A stretch of DNA of 6,032 nt from positions 1 through 6,032 of the forward strand of contig JAUXHH010000104.1 in the NCBI GenBank assembly GCA_030621655.1, read 5' to 3'. The notes beneath the pieces are model-generated. The model saw nothing but the letters and a program-made list of their open reading frames with translations. It was not told the DNA's origin and did not search any database. The translations under genes were made by a program, and so were the position numbers. The stretch comes from Desulfobacterales bacterium. Its GTDB lineage: Bacteria; Desulfobacterota; Desulfobulbia; Desulfobulbales; BM004. Shown piece after piece: positions 4,637 through 6,032 of this stretch (position 1 is its first letter; each line of letters starts with the position of its first letter).

Positions 4637-6032
4637 ATGGCCGACACAAAAGTAGAACAATTGAGTGTTAATGTCGTCAAAGAACCATCTTTGATGACCG
4701 GGGCCGTTCCCCGCAAGCACTGGATGGACGTCCCGGTAACCTTCAAGCCGGGCAATTACTGCTATCCAGCCAAAAAAACTATTGTTGAATATCTTAGCAA
4801 AGGTTTGCCCGGAGTTTTCGGAGAACCGCGCGAATGGAAAGTAGAAGATGATGACTGGCTGCTCCCTGAGAACTGGGTTGAGATCATTCTACAGGGTATG
4901 CGCGAAAGACTGGATAAGTTCCGGTCCTTTAAAGTTTACATGGACATCTGTGTACGCTGCGGTGCCTGTGCAGACAAGTGCCATTTCTTTTTAGGCACAG
5001 GGGATCCCAAAAACATGCCGGTTCTTCGGGCCGAGCTGTTACGCTCCATCTATCGCGGTAATTTCACCAAGGCCGGCAAGATATTAGGTTCCATTGCCAA
5101 CGGACGTGAAATGACCTTTGAAGTCCTGAAAGAGTGGTTCATGTACTTTTATCAGTGTACTGAATGCCGCCGCTGCTCTGTTTTTTGCCCCTACGGCATT
5201 GACACTGCGGAAATTACCATGATGGCCCGTGAGTTGCTGCACTTGGTCGGTGTTGGCACAAACTGGATCCTGGAGCCGGCTGCCAACTCCAACCGCACCG
5301 GGAACCACCTGGGTTTGCAGCCCCATACCTGTAAGCAGAACGCCGAGTTTCTTCTGGATGATATTGAAGAAGCGACTGGAGTGAAGCTCAACAGCCTGAC
5401 CTTTAACCGTAAGGGCGCTGAAGTGCTCTTTGTTATCCCTTCCGCAGACGTGTTTGCCGAACCCGGCATTTTTACCTTCATGGGCTACCTGCTGCTTTTT
5501 GATCATATCGGCCTGGACTATACCATCAGCACCTACTCATCCGAGGGCGGCAACTTCGGCTCCTTCACCAATAATGAACTGATGAAGAAGCTGAACGGCA
5601 AAATGTATGCCGAGGCAGAGAGGCTGGGCGTCAAGTGGATTCTTGGCGGAGAATGCGGTCATATGTGGCGGGTTGTGCATCAGTATATGGAGACCATGAA
5701 CGGACCTCCGGATAACCTGGAAGTGCCAAAATCACCGATTACCGGGACGGTCTTTGAAAATGCTGCTGCGACAAAAATGACCCACATCAGTGAATTTACC
5801 GCCGATCTGATCAAGCATAACAAGTTGAAGATAGACAAAAGCCGCAACGATCACCGTGTGGTTACCTTCCATGACTCCTGCAATCCTGCGCGAGGCATGG
5901 GCATGCTGGATGAACCGCGCTATGTCCTGGAGAATGTCTGCAATAATTTTTATGAAATGCCGGAAAATACCATCCGGGAACAGACCTTCTGCTGCGGCAG
6001 CGGTACCGGCTTGAATACCGGTGAGATCATGG
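4637..6032 (+). CDS. dsrK: DsrK, HdrD-like iron-sulfur subunit of DsrMKJOP (5' 465 codons, partial)
   Basis: DsrK is the cytoplasmic catalytic partner of DsrM, related to heterodisulfide reductase HdrD, and in sulfate reducers it is thought to act on DsrC-bound sulfur. The reading frame is open from ATG 4637 to the window end, giving 465 residues; family members recalled are about 540-560, so roughly 80 are missing. Two ferredoxin motifs are present: C105-C108-C111-C115 and C174-C177-C180-C184-Pro, enough for two cubane [4Fe-4S] clusters. Next comes a degenerate first CCG-type half, with a single Cys in GGECGHMW (C340). The second half has HDSC (C415) and CCGSG (C452-C453), a CX36CC spacing fitting the noncubane cluster site of HdrB/HdrD proteins. 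There is no signal peptide. AAGGA at 4623-4627 is 9 bases before the ATG and lies within the end of dsrM, so translation may be coupled. dsrJ, dsrO and dsrP would be expected downstream. Confidence 0.95.
   Translation, partial: MADTKVEQLSVNVVKEPSLMTGAVPRKHWMDVPVTFKPGNYCYPAKKTIVEYLSKGLPGVFGEPREWKVEDDDWLLPENWVEIILQGMRERLDKFRSFKVYMDICVRCGACADKCHFFLGTGDPKNMPVLRAELLRSIYRGNFTKAGKILGSIANGREMTFEVLKEWFMYFYQCTECRRCSVFCPYGIDTAEITMMARELLHLVGVGTNWILEPAANSNRTGNHLGLQPHTCKQNAEFLLDDIEEATGVKLNSLTFNRKGAEVLFVIPSADVFAEPGIFTFMGYLLLFDHIGLDYTISTYSSEGGNFGSFTNNELMKKLNGKMYAEAERLGVKWILGGECGHMWRVVHQYMETMNGPPDNLEVPKSPITGTVFENAAATKMTHISEFTADLIKHNKLKIDKSRNDHRVVTFHDSCNPARGMGMLDEPRYVLENVCNNFYEMPENTIREQTFCCGSGTGLNTGEIM

Noticed and set aside
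4463..4755. Two - strand open frames, one with a Ser-Gly repeat run
   Set aside because: They are antisense to the dsrM Pro-Glu tract and dsrK start; the repeat run is only the complement of the Pro-Glu codons.
5084..5506. 140-codon - strand open frame
   Set aside because: It lies wholly antisense to the well-supported dsrK, whose motifs account for the sequence.
1..6032. CRISPR array, tRNA, rRNA or transposase gene
   Set aside because: No regularly spaced direct repeats, tRNA-like cloverleaf, rRNA segment or transposase motif was seen on either strand.

Overview
The window looks like chromosomal DNA of a sulfur-metabolising Desulfobacterota bacterium, most likely a Desulfobulbales relative. 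This rests on a dsrM-dsrK pair preceded by a small RsbRD-type gene, a eukaryotic-type HisA and a RecD2 helicase. The assignment is made by recall from gene content and protein motifs, not by a search. All five supported genes lie on the + strand.

Layout: (1) 1-173 is the 3' end of a eukaryotic-type hisA gene. (2) 174-477 is a gene-free interval of about 300 bp with unusually dense inverted repeats. Its outer pair (217-233 / 457-473) ends only 4 bp before the next start codon. It may be a small repeat (MITE-like) element or a structured leader. (3) 478-2721 is a complete RecD2-type SF1B DNA helicase with all the expected helicase motifs. (4) 2722-2965 is an AT-rich intergenic control region with a possible promoter and two perfect dyads just upstream of the next gene. 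(5) 2966-3520 is a short stand-alone RsbRD N-terminal-domain protein. (6) 3537-4631 is dsrM, and (7) 4637-6032 is dsrK, which runs off the window end. The last three genes are separated by only 16 and 5 bp and form one likely operon, the beginning of dsrMKJOP.

How the genes work together: DsrM (membrane dihaem cytochrome b) and DsrK (cytoplasmic HdrD-like iron-sulfur protein) are the quinone-side electron-transfer module. In sulfate reducers this module links the membrane menaquinone pool to DsrC-bound sulfur from dissimilatory sulfite reductase. The RsbRD-domain protein is co-transcribed by position and may regulate or sense for this module, but its role is unknown. RecD2 and HisA are housekeeping genes with no evident link to the dsr operon.

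The protein-coding content belongs to known families. The parts not explained by known features are the structured hisA-recD2 interval, the double-dyad leader of the dsr operon, and the Pro-Glu/Ala-rich tail of DsrM.
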